Shown in pieces: positions 36,876-46,669 of a stretch of 62,489 nucleotides of DNA (position 1 is its first letter; each line of letters begins with the position of its first letter). The notes under the pieces are model-generated. The model did no database searches. It had not been told where the DNA came from and saw only the letters and a list, made by a program, of their open reading frames with translations. The stretch spans positions 1-62,489 of the forward strand of contig JNEM01008377.1 in assembly GCA_000697335.1 (NCBI GenBank). Reading direction: 5' to 3'. A program made the translations under genes and the position numbers. Source of the stretch: Conidiobolus incongruus B7586. Taxonomy: Eukaryota > Entomophthoromycota > Entomophthoromycetes > Entomophthorales > Conidiobolaceae.

Positions 36876-38382
36876 GAAGGTAATTTAAGATTTTTCAAAT
36901 TTAAAACTGTTTAATATTTCAAAAATAAAAATTTATTATTCTAATAAAAGATAAAAGTTAGTAAAATTGAACTGATCATAATATTAAGTTATATAAAATG
37001 GGTGTGTTTGAATAAGTTGAAATTGAAAGGAATTGAAAAGGATCGTAAGAAATATTAGATTATCTATCCCCACATTCTATAAATCAATTAGATCCATAAA
37101 CTTACCTTGAAATGAAGATATTCCAAGGTATTATTCAAATAATAATATTGATACGATAAAAACAATATCCTTGTTAGAAGGAGATAATTTCAAATAAATA
37201 AATGGTAAGTTGAATGAGTAGTTATTGTTAATCGTTTAATGAATCAAAAGGTATTACTTGATGATTCTAATTTTACACGTTTAAAAATTTCTAGGATAAA
37301 TTTATTATATGTGAATTTGGTAAATTAGATAATTTTGTTAACTAATCATTCGTTTCTCATCCCTCATCTTAAAAGAATTAATTTTTTATTATTATGGGAT
37401 TATTCATTCGTCATTCTTAAATCTTTATTGAATATGTAAATGATGTAATATTATAACCTTATGATATTTATTCAATTTAACAAATTAATGATTATTATTT
37501 TTTATTTAATCCATATTTAAATCAAATACCAATTCCTATTCAACATCTGTAAAAAAGATAAATTTAAAATAATACAATCAAATCAAGTATCTAGCTATTT
37601 TCCATATCAAGAAATACTGATAACATATCTAACAAATATAGATAAGACGAGGGTTTAATAGTCGTAGATTATTATATTTAATGCTAACACCATTTATATA
37701 TTTACTGTTCTTAATTAAAAAATTAAACCATTGATATATTACATATGATTAATGATGAATAAATAATTTAAATAAATTCACAATTTATCTATCTTTTTTA
37801 AATTTGTAATTTGTTCCTAAAGCAAAGTTTTAAATATCAAATAAGGATGTCATTTAATTTTTTAGTATTACTCTATATCATCATCAATATAATACTCGGC
37901 AATTTATGTAACTTTTTTCCATTAAATAGTTTAAATAGATTCAATTGTGTAAGTTGTTAAAATAATTTAGTATTCTATTATTGAATTGATAAATAAATTG
38001 AAAAATAAATTTGAATTAAATGTAAAATAATTTGAAAATAAATATGTACATTCAGTGAATATATTTAATTCATTCAAACAGTACCCAGAAAAGTAATCAA
38101 GAGCTTTTGTAAATTATTATAATCAGTTTAGTAAACAAGCATTAGAGAAAATTGGAAAATTACTCAATATTTTGTTGTTATAAATTTTGATAGAATTGAT
38201 AATATTCTGATTTGAGAGTTTACAATAATTTGTATAGAAATTAAAATATCAAAAAACGTAATTAATAGTTGGATATAAACATTTTATGGATTTATTGAAT
38301 TCATTGTTTTAATATATTGATCCTATTAATTAAATAATACTGTAGCAACTTATGCTAAAATCAAGCATAATGTTTTAATACG
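36876..38382. other. AT-rich spacer
   Basis: 5' region of exportin-T and 3' flank of ASH2L. No gene seen. Confidence 0.55.
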
Positions 38383-40461
38383 TTAGATATCGAATAAATT
38401 ATCTTCTAAGGTAGTTAAATCTGAAATGGGCCTTACTTCAGTAGGTTGAAGTTCACCCTTTGCATTAGTAACTGGCCAACTTTTAGGAGGAGGGTACTTG
38501 AAGTCAGGACCAAAGTTGAGCTTTGCCTTTGCGCCACGGTAAAGAGAAAGAGCAGGGTAATATTTGCCCAAGTGTATATCGTTGACTTGCTCTTGGAGCT
38601 TAATGCCATTGACATAATAAACAATTTGAGAATTTTTTAGAATAGGAAAATCTCGATAGGGAGCTGTGTATTGTGTAGGCTCTGAAATATATGTTAATTC
38701 AGCATTGTGTGGTAGTACCTTAAGCTCTGAGAGCGGGAAGGGGCGATAAGCAGTACCAGGTACCCATCGTCGCGCTAACAAATGACCTTTCTCCTTTTCA
38801 TTTGGAGTAGGTAGAACTATCAGCACACCCACTACATCATTTAAACCAAATCCAAGTTCCATAGGTTTTCCGATTGCGCAATGAAACAGAGTTGGAGGAT
38901 ATCCTCTCATACTGTATCCAAAGCCATCGTATCCCACAGGACATTGAAGGTCGCCAGAGATTTGAGAGTATCCAAGCCTAATCATTCCATCTCCCAAATC
39001 TCCTAGAGAAATAACCTCTATTTCATAGTACCACACACCCACTTCTATGCCGTGGCTTGCTTTGCACATGCGATAACCACCTTGATTGGAAACGGTTAAG
39101 CCATCTGGGAAGATTTTGACCTGAGGAGCGGACTGTGTGGGCTGGTCAGAGAGTTTAACTTCCTCTCCTAGGATATTGATTAAATCAGGATAAATCATGA
39201 GATTTGAGCCACCATCTTTCGATTTCGGTTTAGTGGCAGGAGCGTTGTTATGATTAGGAATTGCAGATAGAGAATCGTGATCTACTTCTTCCTCTTCAAA
39301 AATACTGTCATTATCAGAGTCTTGAGAAATTGTGTCTTCTACTCTTTTACGTTTTCGTGAATAATCCAAAATTCTGCCACCCATAGACAATTTCAACTCT
39401 GGAAGTCTTCCAATCTTGGGTAATTCATTATTATCATATTCTGATGGTCTTTTCTCAGGATCAACTAGAGTAAAAATATCTGAAAATATATTAACTTGAT
39501 AATTCACAATCAAAAATCCAATTATAATAATTACCATCTTTAATATTTAGAAATCTGTCAGAATTTTCTTTTAATTTTTTAAAAACTAAATCCTCCCATT
39601 TTCCACAGTTATTGATATCTTTTACCCAAAAATAAGTCCATCTGAGTCTGATAAATTTTACGACATCATAATACCAGTGGAATTGGTAGGAATTTTTGGG
39701 ATGGGCTAATTTATTAAGGTGGTAGAGGTTGAATAGTGATAAATGTATTACATCAAGCCTAATTATTATATATCAGTATATTAGGTATTATAATTTGAAT
39801 TCATTAATAATTACCAGCTTAAATTTAATCTAAATAATGTATCTTTATCACCTTCGCTATTACATTCCATACACTTATATAAGAATAAATCGTCGCCCAT
39901 CAATGTCCTTTTAAAAAATAATCTACAGTAAGGTATACAGTCAATGTGAAATCTGTTACTACACGTTTCACATGGTATCAATGGTTTCAAGTATTGAGGA
40001 CTTTGGTCCAAGTTCATAGTGTAGCAAGTATGACATGAAAATGGTGTATATGCTGATGGGGACGGAACTTGATCATAAGCGTTGTAAGAATCGGATATAG
40101 ATGCATTAGAAGGGGAAGGTTGTAAGTAGTCGTTATCATTATCTAGTTGGTCTTGGTATCCGTTAGGCTCTATGGGATCGCTTGTTCGGTGCATGTATTG
40201 GTCATCGGAAAGTACTAGCGATGAAAATAATTAATTTCAACAAAGTTTAAAAATTTGAAGTTTTTTACCCGTCATACTACCTAATTCCGTATTAGGATCT
40301 GTGTCAGTACCTTCAGGATCTATCAAAACTGCAGGAATATCATCATGGGAGAGGACAGGCTCTGATGACATTAAGTGAGGGTCAGTATTATTAAGTTCAC
40401 TGGATTGCTCCTGCTTTGAACGATTTACATTGCTTTGACTGAGTAGACTATTAATATCCAT
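38383..40461 (-). CDS. ASH2L: COMPASS subunit ASH2L/Bre2
   Basis: Four exons: 40461-40269, 40214-39815, 39758-39535 and 39479-38383; 637 residues, whole codons. The N-terminal about 105 residues are acidic and polar. Then comes an atypical PHD-like zinc finger (CHTCYTMNL, IPCETCSNRFHIDCIPYC, CMEC), followed by the winged-helix-like part VVKFIRLRWTYFWVKDINN and a basic, acidic-flanked linker SRKRKRVEDTISQ. The C-terminal SPRY domain spans about 400-620 and includes GVWYYEIEV, GMIRLGYSQ, CPVGYDGFGYSMRG, LGFGLNDVVGVLI and LGKYYPALSLYRGAKAKLNF. This is the metazoan and fission-yeast ASH2 layout, fuller than budding-yeast Bre2. ASH2L with RbBP5, WDR5 and DPY30 activates SET1/MLL-type H3K4 methyltransferases in the nucleus. 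It is followed by CBP4 upstream on the same strand. Confidence 0.95.
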
Positions 40462-40855
40462 TTATTGATAAAAAGTGAAATTATACTATTAGCATTAATT
40501 GAAATTTTAAAAATTAAATGATAACTTGGGGGTGTGATGAATGTGGACTATTTATTTTTATTGAGTAAATTTTTTAAAATTAGGGTATAATCCAAATCAT
40601 GGATAATCATTGATTAATGTAATTTTTAAAGTTTTTTTTATAAAAATTAATTTTAAATTATTTTAGAAAAAATAATATATGTATTCAATTATAATAAAAA
40701 GAAATTTGATAATATATATTTTGTTAAATATCTATTTTTTGATAAGTATAATTGAAATTACGATTTAAAAAATATTAACCTTTCATTTTATACCTTTATT
40801 TAATACTTTTTATATAAATTAATCTCAATAATTCCAAAATTATTATCATAATAAA
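40462..40855. other. AT-rich spacer
   Basis: 5' region of ASH2L and 3' flank of CBP4. No gene seen. Confidence 0.5.
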
Positions 40856-41199
40856 TTAAGAGGGACGTCTATAACTCTCATTTAATTTATCCAAAGATTT
40901 TTGAACGTGTTCAGGTACTCTCACATCCCAAGCAGGTCTATCTGATTTGGCGTTTTCTTTAATAAACTCTGCTATGTGACCCCAGGTCTCTTCCAACTCC
41001 TTTCTTTTTCTGTCAACGTCAGCTTTTTGGGCATCTGACAATTTCTATATAAAAATATTAAAAAAATGAAATAAATAAAATGATACTATTTTAAATTTAC
41101 TTCATATAATTGGTCACCACTAGGTACAGTTAATTTTAATAAACCGTAACCTAATCCTGTAACTCCACAAAATGCTATAATACCTCTTGTCCAACTCAT
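40856..41199 (-). CDS. CBP4: Complex III assembly factor Cbp4/UQCC3 family
   Basis: Two exons, 41199-41101 and 41044-40856, encode 95 residues. The N-terminus MSWTRGIIAFCGVTGLGYGL is one short hydrophobic segment (about residues 5-22). It is followed by LKLTVPSGDQLYEKLSD, a charged helix DVDRKRKELEETWGHIAEF and KENAKSDRPAWDV. Yeast Cbp4 shows the same order: membrane anchor, TTPTDQQLISQLSPE, charged helix, then a SDDPIW element. The fungal family sits in the mitochondrial inner membrane and escorts newly made cytochrome b with Cbp3-Cbp6 during bc1 assembly. It is shorter than yeast Cbp4 (170 residues) and nearer the animal UQCC3 length. The first exon is too short to be obvious without splicing. 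Confidence 0.82.
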
Positions 41200-41401
41200 A
41201 TTCTATTTTATTTGATTATTATATTTTTATAATTTTGATGTTATTTGGTTTCATTTGTGTTTTTAATTAAATGAATATTAATGGAAAGATTGATTATTAT
41301 GGGATTTGGTAATGAAGGCGATGGTGATTGATTAGATAATGATAATGATGAGTGATTGAAAGATAAGAGTAAATGTATGCGATAATAGGGAGGTTGATTA
41401 A

Positions 41402-41483
41402 GACACTTTGGCGGAGTGGTTAACGCGGCGCCCTGCTAAGGCGTTTCCCTTTGGGAGCACAGGTTCGAATCCTGTAGGTGTCG
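41402..41483 (+). tRNA. tRNA-Ser, anticodon GCT
   Basis: An 82-base cloverleaf: acceptor GACACTT pairs with AGGTGTC (one G-T), discriminator G, no encoded CCA. The anticodon arm GCGCC-CTGCTAA-GGCGT carries GCT (reads AGC/AGT serine codons). A long class II variable arm (CCC TTT GGG) follows, as in tRNA-Ser, then T arm ACAGG-TTCGAAT-CCTGT. The internal A box (TGGCGGAGTGG) and B box (GGTTCGAATCC) are intact. There is no intron. A T5 run near 41508 can act as RNA polymerase III terminator. Confidence 0.97.
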
Positions 41484-41684
41484 TATATAAAGGATCGTGA
41501 TAGATTATTTTTCCTAATCATTGATATATCAATATCATTCAATATGATCATCTTAAATTTTGATCAATTATCTACAATATTAATTAATTATTAAATTTAC
41601 TTTGAAATTCTTTATTTATATCAATTGTTAATATTCGCTATTTCAATTGAATGTTTTTTAGTTTTTAAATATTTGATCTACTAT

Positions 41685-41688
<4 letters not shown>

Positions 41689-41716
<28 letters not shown>
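41689..41716. repeat. (AT)n microsatellite
   Basis: Near-perfect AT dinucleotide run just downstream of the lipase stop codon. Confidence 0.85.
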
Positions 41717-41719
<3 letters not shown>

Positions 41720-41732
41720 TTTAAATAATTTA

Positions 41733-42686
41733 TTAAATACAAAGCATACCAAACGTCACATTACCAAAACTTAAATGATCACTCCAATTCCATAAATTGG
41801 AAGAATATTTACATTTCGGATCTTCCCTAAACCCCGTCAAAGTAGTTGTACCATTGACGTATAATAAATCGTCACACTCCACCAAATCTCTGCCGCCCTC
41901 CACGGAAGTGTACCAAATCTCATGTGGAACATGTACAAAACCGCGATCTAAATCGGGTAGATTAGGTACGATGTCGTGATTGTTGACAACTCTGAACAAA
42001 TTCATTGGTCTAGATTGATTGGCATTGTGTTGGTAATAAAGTTCATAAAAATAATCCGAAAATTTGCCATCTCCGACTCTAGGGCTTCCAAACGTAGTCA
42101 AATGAATTGGAACTGATTTGGAAGTTGTAGAATTTTGAAGGATTTGAATCAGATCTAGTGTTAAATAGGTAGCTAATGCACCTCCTAAACTGTGACCAGT
42201 AACCAATATTCTAGAAATATCATATTTTTTAGTAATTATCAATTTCTTAACACTTTTGATTAATTCCAAGTTCAACGCTTTATAGACCTTATAAAATCCT
42301 TCATGAATTTGACCTTCCCAATGGTCAGTACTCACCAATTTCGAATTGATATTATTAATCCAATTCTGTAAATTCCTAGAACCTCGATATGCTATTACAA
42401 CGGCATTGGTGTGGGTATGGTACCCCATATAGACAGATGTACCTGTTACAAGTTCTTGATAGTATTGAATTTGGTCCAGTTTGTAGTATGGAGAGTTGCA
42501 AAGGATACCACATTTCCAATATCTGATACTGATGTAGGGGCAGTAGGCTAAGGCAGAATACCTTGCACTCACTATTAGTTGATTGTAGAGTGGAGATTGT
42601 TCGTTTAATGGCTGAAATGAGAATTGACGATTTGGTGAACTTAATATTAAATGAAAATAAATTAATAAGTAATAAATAATTAGCAT
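41733..42686 (-). CDS. Secreted class 3 lipase
   Basis: A single-exon 317-residue alpha/beta hydrolase of the fungal class 3 (Rhizomucor-type) lipase family. Residues 1-16 form a hydrophobic signal peptide (MLIIYYLLIYFHLILS). The oxyanion-loop region is VVIAYRGSRNLQNW (about 96-109). The nucleophile elbow GHSLGGA puts the Ser at 166, the Asp lies in NNHDIVPNLP (about 238) and the His in WSDHLSFG (about 304), so the triad is complete. FGSPRVGD (about 199-206) is a second family hallmark. Several cysteines (near 49, 59, 63, 271, 292, 316) fit disulphides of an extracellular enzyme, and there are NxT/NxS sites. It hydrolyses triacylglycerols or other esters outside the cell, probably nutritional. 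No GPI signal is seen. Confidence 0.95.
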   Translation of the reverse strand: MLIIYYLLIYFHLILSSPNRQFSFQPLNEQSPLYNQLIVSARYSALAYCPYISIRYWKCGILCNSPYYKLDQIQYYQELVTGTSVYMGYHTHTNAVVIAYRGSRNLQNWINNINSKLVSTDHWEGQIHEGFYKVYKALNLELIKSVKKLIITKKYDISRILVTGHSLGGALATYLTLDLIQILQNSTTSKSVPIHLTTFGSPRVGDGKFSDYFYELYYQHNANQSRPMNLFRVVNNHDIVPNLPDLDRGFVHVPHEIWYTSVEGGRDLVECDDLLYVNGTTTLTGFREDPKCKYSSNLWNWSDHLSFGNVTFGMLCI

Positions 42687-43093
42687 AATGAAAAAATAGA
42701 TAGGATTAGGAATATGTTGTGACTTAAGTTTTTTAATTGTAATTTTCGATAATTAATATTGGTATTATGGGAATTATTGTCAAATTGATTATTGTGTCAA
42801 TTTTCAGGAATTTATAAATAAATGAAGTGTAAATTGATGATTACCAATTGAAAATATTTTTATTATATTATATTGAATTTAACCTAATTTGATATTAATT
42901 GAATTGAGTATAAACTGATATATTCAACTTTAATTTTGATATCACTTAATTTTTTTAAAATAGTAGAAAGAAATCGAAAATTCGAAACAAATAATAGATA
43001 AATAAATTAATTCAAATATAAGGATGAAAGATTGAATACGATAGAATTAAATTAAAAAAGTTTTTAATTAAATTATTTTTTATCTATATTTTT
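42687..43093. other. AT-rich spacer
   Basis: 5' region of the lipase and 3' flank of ARMT1. No gene seen. Confidence 0.5.
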
Positions 43094-44461
43094 TTAATTC
43101 CTAAACTGTATCATTCCAAATTTACCTTCCCAACGCCATTCTTTACCGCCTTGATCCAACTGATCAACTTTAGATTGTTCCAAATTACAAACAAAATCAC
43201 TCTTACAAGTTCTAATCGATGCAACTTTGAAATCTTTGGGGAAGATTTCGTCAATAACCTCAGAAAATGGGGTGGTAGGATGCCATTTACGATCGTGAAC
43301 CAATTTTCGGAAATTGAGATCGCCTTTAAATATGAGGAGATCCGATTTCTTGAAGTTGTTCATTAAATCGATTGCTTGGGTCGCAATGTCGCCATAGTAA
43401 TTGGGAAGGGTCCAGAATGGATGTGTCACGGGTACAATGTATTTTCCTTTGATCTTTTGCATGAGTTGTTGGTAAAGGCAATTCGTTCTGTTTAGGGATC
43501 TTAAGCGATTTAAAGTGAAGTGGAGGTCTGGGAGAGTGACGTCGGATACAAACCAAGGAATGGATTTATATTGGAGGAAGATGCGATTGACCAATCGATT
43601 CTCGATTAAATAATTACTTAAGATTAAGTCATTCACGAGTTCGAGTCCGCTATTGTCCAGAATGATATCAAGTGTACCTATGGTTTTGGATTTGAGCACA
43701 TCTGCAAGTTCGGAGCTCTTATCATCCAAAATTAATTTTTGAGAGTTTGTTAAAGTGTCGAGATTGAGTCGGGACCATTCCGACATGGAGTCCTCAGTGC
43801 GATTGAGAAAGAATGCCAAATCGCCCTTATTCCCCCATAGGGACAGTTGGATCAGATGGTCGAGGGTCGGAGGTTCGTTGGAATTGAGCCATTTTACAAG
43901 TTCGACAATGCCCGATTGGCAGCTTCCGAGAGATTCTAGTTTGGAACGTTGGAAGTAATCGTATTGGTTCCAGAAGTGGAAGTTGCTGAAGATGCTCTTG
44001 ATTCTGCGGTAGATGTAGGTCTCACTTAGCATCCAGTCAGATTTTAGGTAGGTGGAATTCTTCTGGATTTGCTGATTCCATGAGTCTTTGTCAGGTAGAG
44101 AATCTTTTAATAATCTATAAAATATTATATTAATTTTCAATAACATTAAATAATAGAACTAATAAACTTACGATATTTGCTTATCCTCCAGCACCTTTCC
44201 AATCAATCCCTCCAACTCCTTTTTAATCACTTTGCCATCTTCAATAATTTGATTTTGATTAGGCACCTGCTTCAACTGATCAATTGTCTTATCTATATCG
44301 TCAATTACCTGCTGAATGGTCTTGGGTACTCGCACTGTCATGGTGTAGTGAGCATATCCCGAAGTATCGCCACCTAAAGTCACTGGAGGTAAAGATTTGC
44401 TACTGAATAGGCGTTGGATTTTTAAGGTGGTGGGTAATTTGGGTAGGGATCTGAGTATCAT
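43094..44461 (-). CDS. ARMT1: DUF89 damage-control phosphatase / ARMT1-like, with presequence
   Basis: Two exons, 44461-44172 and 44114-43094; 436 residues, near human ARMT1 (441). Family blocks are in order: YAHYTMTVRVPKTIQQVIDD, SDWMLSETYIYRRI, LIQLSLWGNKGDLAF, IILDNSGLELVNDLILS, KSIPWFVSDVTLPD, HPFWTLPNYY, LLIFKGDLNFRKLVHDRKW and GKFGMIQF. The metal-binding Asp-Asn (LDNSG) and Asp (VSDVT) are present. Yeast YMR027W and relatives hydrolyse fructose-1-phosphate and similar sugar phosphates; a carboxyl-methyltransferase role was proposed for human ARMT1. Unusually, the protein begins with MILRSLPKLPTTLKIQRLFS, acid-free and Arg/Lys/Ser-rich, before the conserved start at about residue 33. This looks like a mitochondrial presequence, which the well-known relatives lack. 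Confidence 0.92.
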
Positions 44462-46426
44462 TTTGAAATTTATTATTTTATATTAATTGGAGATTTTGAC
44501 CAAATGAGTTAATTCTGTCAAATACAAGCTATTCTTTTAATAAATAATTTTTGTATAAATAAATTACTTTAAATATTATACTTGAAATACTATTTATATA
44601 TTGAATTTTTTTAACAAATATTCTATTAATAGTTATTAGTAACTTAAGGATAAATTTAAATAACACAAATGGATCACGCAAAAATTATGGGAATTTTTTC
44701 AATAACAATTCCACAATTTAATTATCAAGTTATCAAATTCGACAAAAATATTTTTATTCGAATCAAAATTGATTTATTATTAAATTTTTAATAAGAAAGA
44801 CTTTAATAAATTAATCAAATGTAATGGAATTTTAATACATTTTTATATCATATTATAAAATTGAATTAATTTTATGTTAATAAATTTTAGAATGATGAAT
44901 GTTTTTAAATTCTTTATTTAACACATTTTGAAAATAAATTTACTTTTAAAATTTATCCAATTGGCTAAAATAATTTCCAAAATTAAGTTGAATTTCCTTT
45001 TAATTTAAAGATTATATTATTCTTAATAAAATTTTAAAACTTTTGAAATTAATATAAAATTAAAATTAGAGAATATAAAAAAATAATATTCAATTTAAAA
45101 ACTTTTTTTCATTATTTTAATATCATATTTAATGAATTGAATATTTTATAATATGCTCTATTTTAAATATTATTGAATTGTTAATCTTTTACTTTGAATT
45201 TAAAATTTTTTAATTTAATGTGTAAATTATTCGCAATATATTTACTTAAAAAACAATTAGGAAAAAATTACCAGTTTAAAATCGAATCACTTATATTTAG
45301 TATGAATGAATATTGATTAAAATGATTTTTATTAGTTAATTACTTTGTTCTATATATTTTTATTCGTCTACAATCTTTATCATTATAATAGCTCAATTGA
45401 TTTTTTAATCACTAATTTTCAATTTAATTCCTAACTAAAAGAGAAGGTGTTGTATTAATTATTTTAAAACTATACAAAGTAATAATCATATTAATTGTGA
45501 ATATCAATCATATCATTTTCGTTAATTGATTTGAATGAATATATGTAAAAATGCTATGATTGTAATAGTTCAATATCATAAAAATTGAATTAACTAATTT
45601 AATCTGGATTAAAAAATAAAGTTGAAATTTTTGAAATATTTTATATATAAAATAATATATAGGTATGAATCAATACCAATCAAATTACTACATTATTAAT
45701 ATATTTAAAAAATTGCTTTTAAATCAAGCATTTTTTCATATATAACAATGATTATTCAATATTAAAAAATTTAAATTACAAATGATTCATATTCAATATC
45801 ATTTAATTTGTATATTGAAATAATTTTTATATTAATTCCGATTATATTACCAATCAAACTTTCTTAAGGAATATAAGTTATTCAAAATTTAAAATTATAT
45901 TAAAATTTATATTCAAGAATTTACTATATCTATTTTCTCAAAAGAAATATAAAATGATAAGAATTTGATTTAATAATTTTCAATAATATTATATTGATTA
46001 AAAATTTCAATTTGTATCAATTTTAATGCATTTTTTATTATTTATTTCTTAATAAATTGCTCATTTTTAATGATTTTAATTATTAATAAAATTAAATACT
46101 TTATATTATCTGAAATGAGGTCATTTTTATTAAAGGCTAAGTTAAACAGTTTACATAATGATGACAAAATATTCAAGTAATTTAATTTATAAAATTAAAT
46201 TACGTTAATTAAAGGCTCTTGTCCTAGAGGAATCAACCATTTCTTCTTATTGGCATAAGCTTCAAAATATTGTATCCCTCTGTCAAATTGGTAGCATGTT
46301 TTATACATCATATTATATCATTCGCATCAAACGTTTTGAAGGTTTGTGATAAATTTATATATAAATTGTATCTGCTAATATATTTTATCTTATAGACCAA
46401 ACTGAATAGTCAGATTTCAGCTAAGT
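44462..46426. other. AT-rich spacer
   Basis: 5' region of ARMT1 and beyond; no supported gene. Near the right end, minus strand 46318-46205, a short open stretch (with GIQYFEAYANKKKW and PLGQEPL) has coding-like composition and could be a last exon or a micro-protein, but I could not join it in frame to the gene at 46427-46669. Confidence 0.45.
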
Positions 46427-46669
46427 TCAAAATACAAAATTCAATTTTTGAATAATTGGTAATAAATTGAACTGAATAAGTGTAACGAGATTAGCTAAGG
46501 GTATTAATGCCAGCTCCAACATTTCGCCACGATGGCCAGAGATATAAGTGACTATATGATCTACAACTCTAGAGGCCAAGAGGGCCAGTTGAGTCGCGAT
46601 GGCTATCTGATTAAGTTCATCATATGGAATTAACTGCAAATTGGGCAAATTAGAACGAATGAGAGCCAT
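46427..46669 (-). CDS. Small hypothetical hydrophobic protein
   Basis: An 80-residue open frame with coding-like codon use. It is not recognised. It starts MALIRSNLPNLQLIPYDELNQ, has an amphipathic helix-like middle (IAIATQLALLASRVVDHIVTY), then SGHRGEMLELALIPLANLV and a hydrophobic end. It may be only the first exon: an open stretch further along the same strand (46318-46205) and a possible donor at the TTTGTATTTT near its end suggest more, but no consistent splice was found. It could be a small mitochondrial or membrane-complex subunit; that is a guess. The upstream 46788-47020 patch may be its promoter. Confidence 0.35.
   Translation of the reverse strand: MALIRSNLPNLQLIPYDELNQIAIATQLALLASRVVDHIVTYISGHRGEMLELALIPLANLVTLIQFNLLPIIQKLNFVF

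Noticed and set aside
38446-38640. Open frames on both strands in the SPRY region of ASH2L
   Set aside because: They overlap a strongly conserved domain in another frame.
43326-43958. Several alternative frames across ARMT1 exon 2
   Set aside because: ARMT1 accounts for the region; the others have no motifs.
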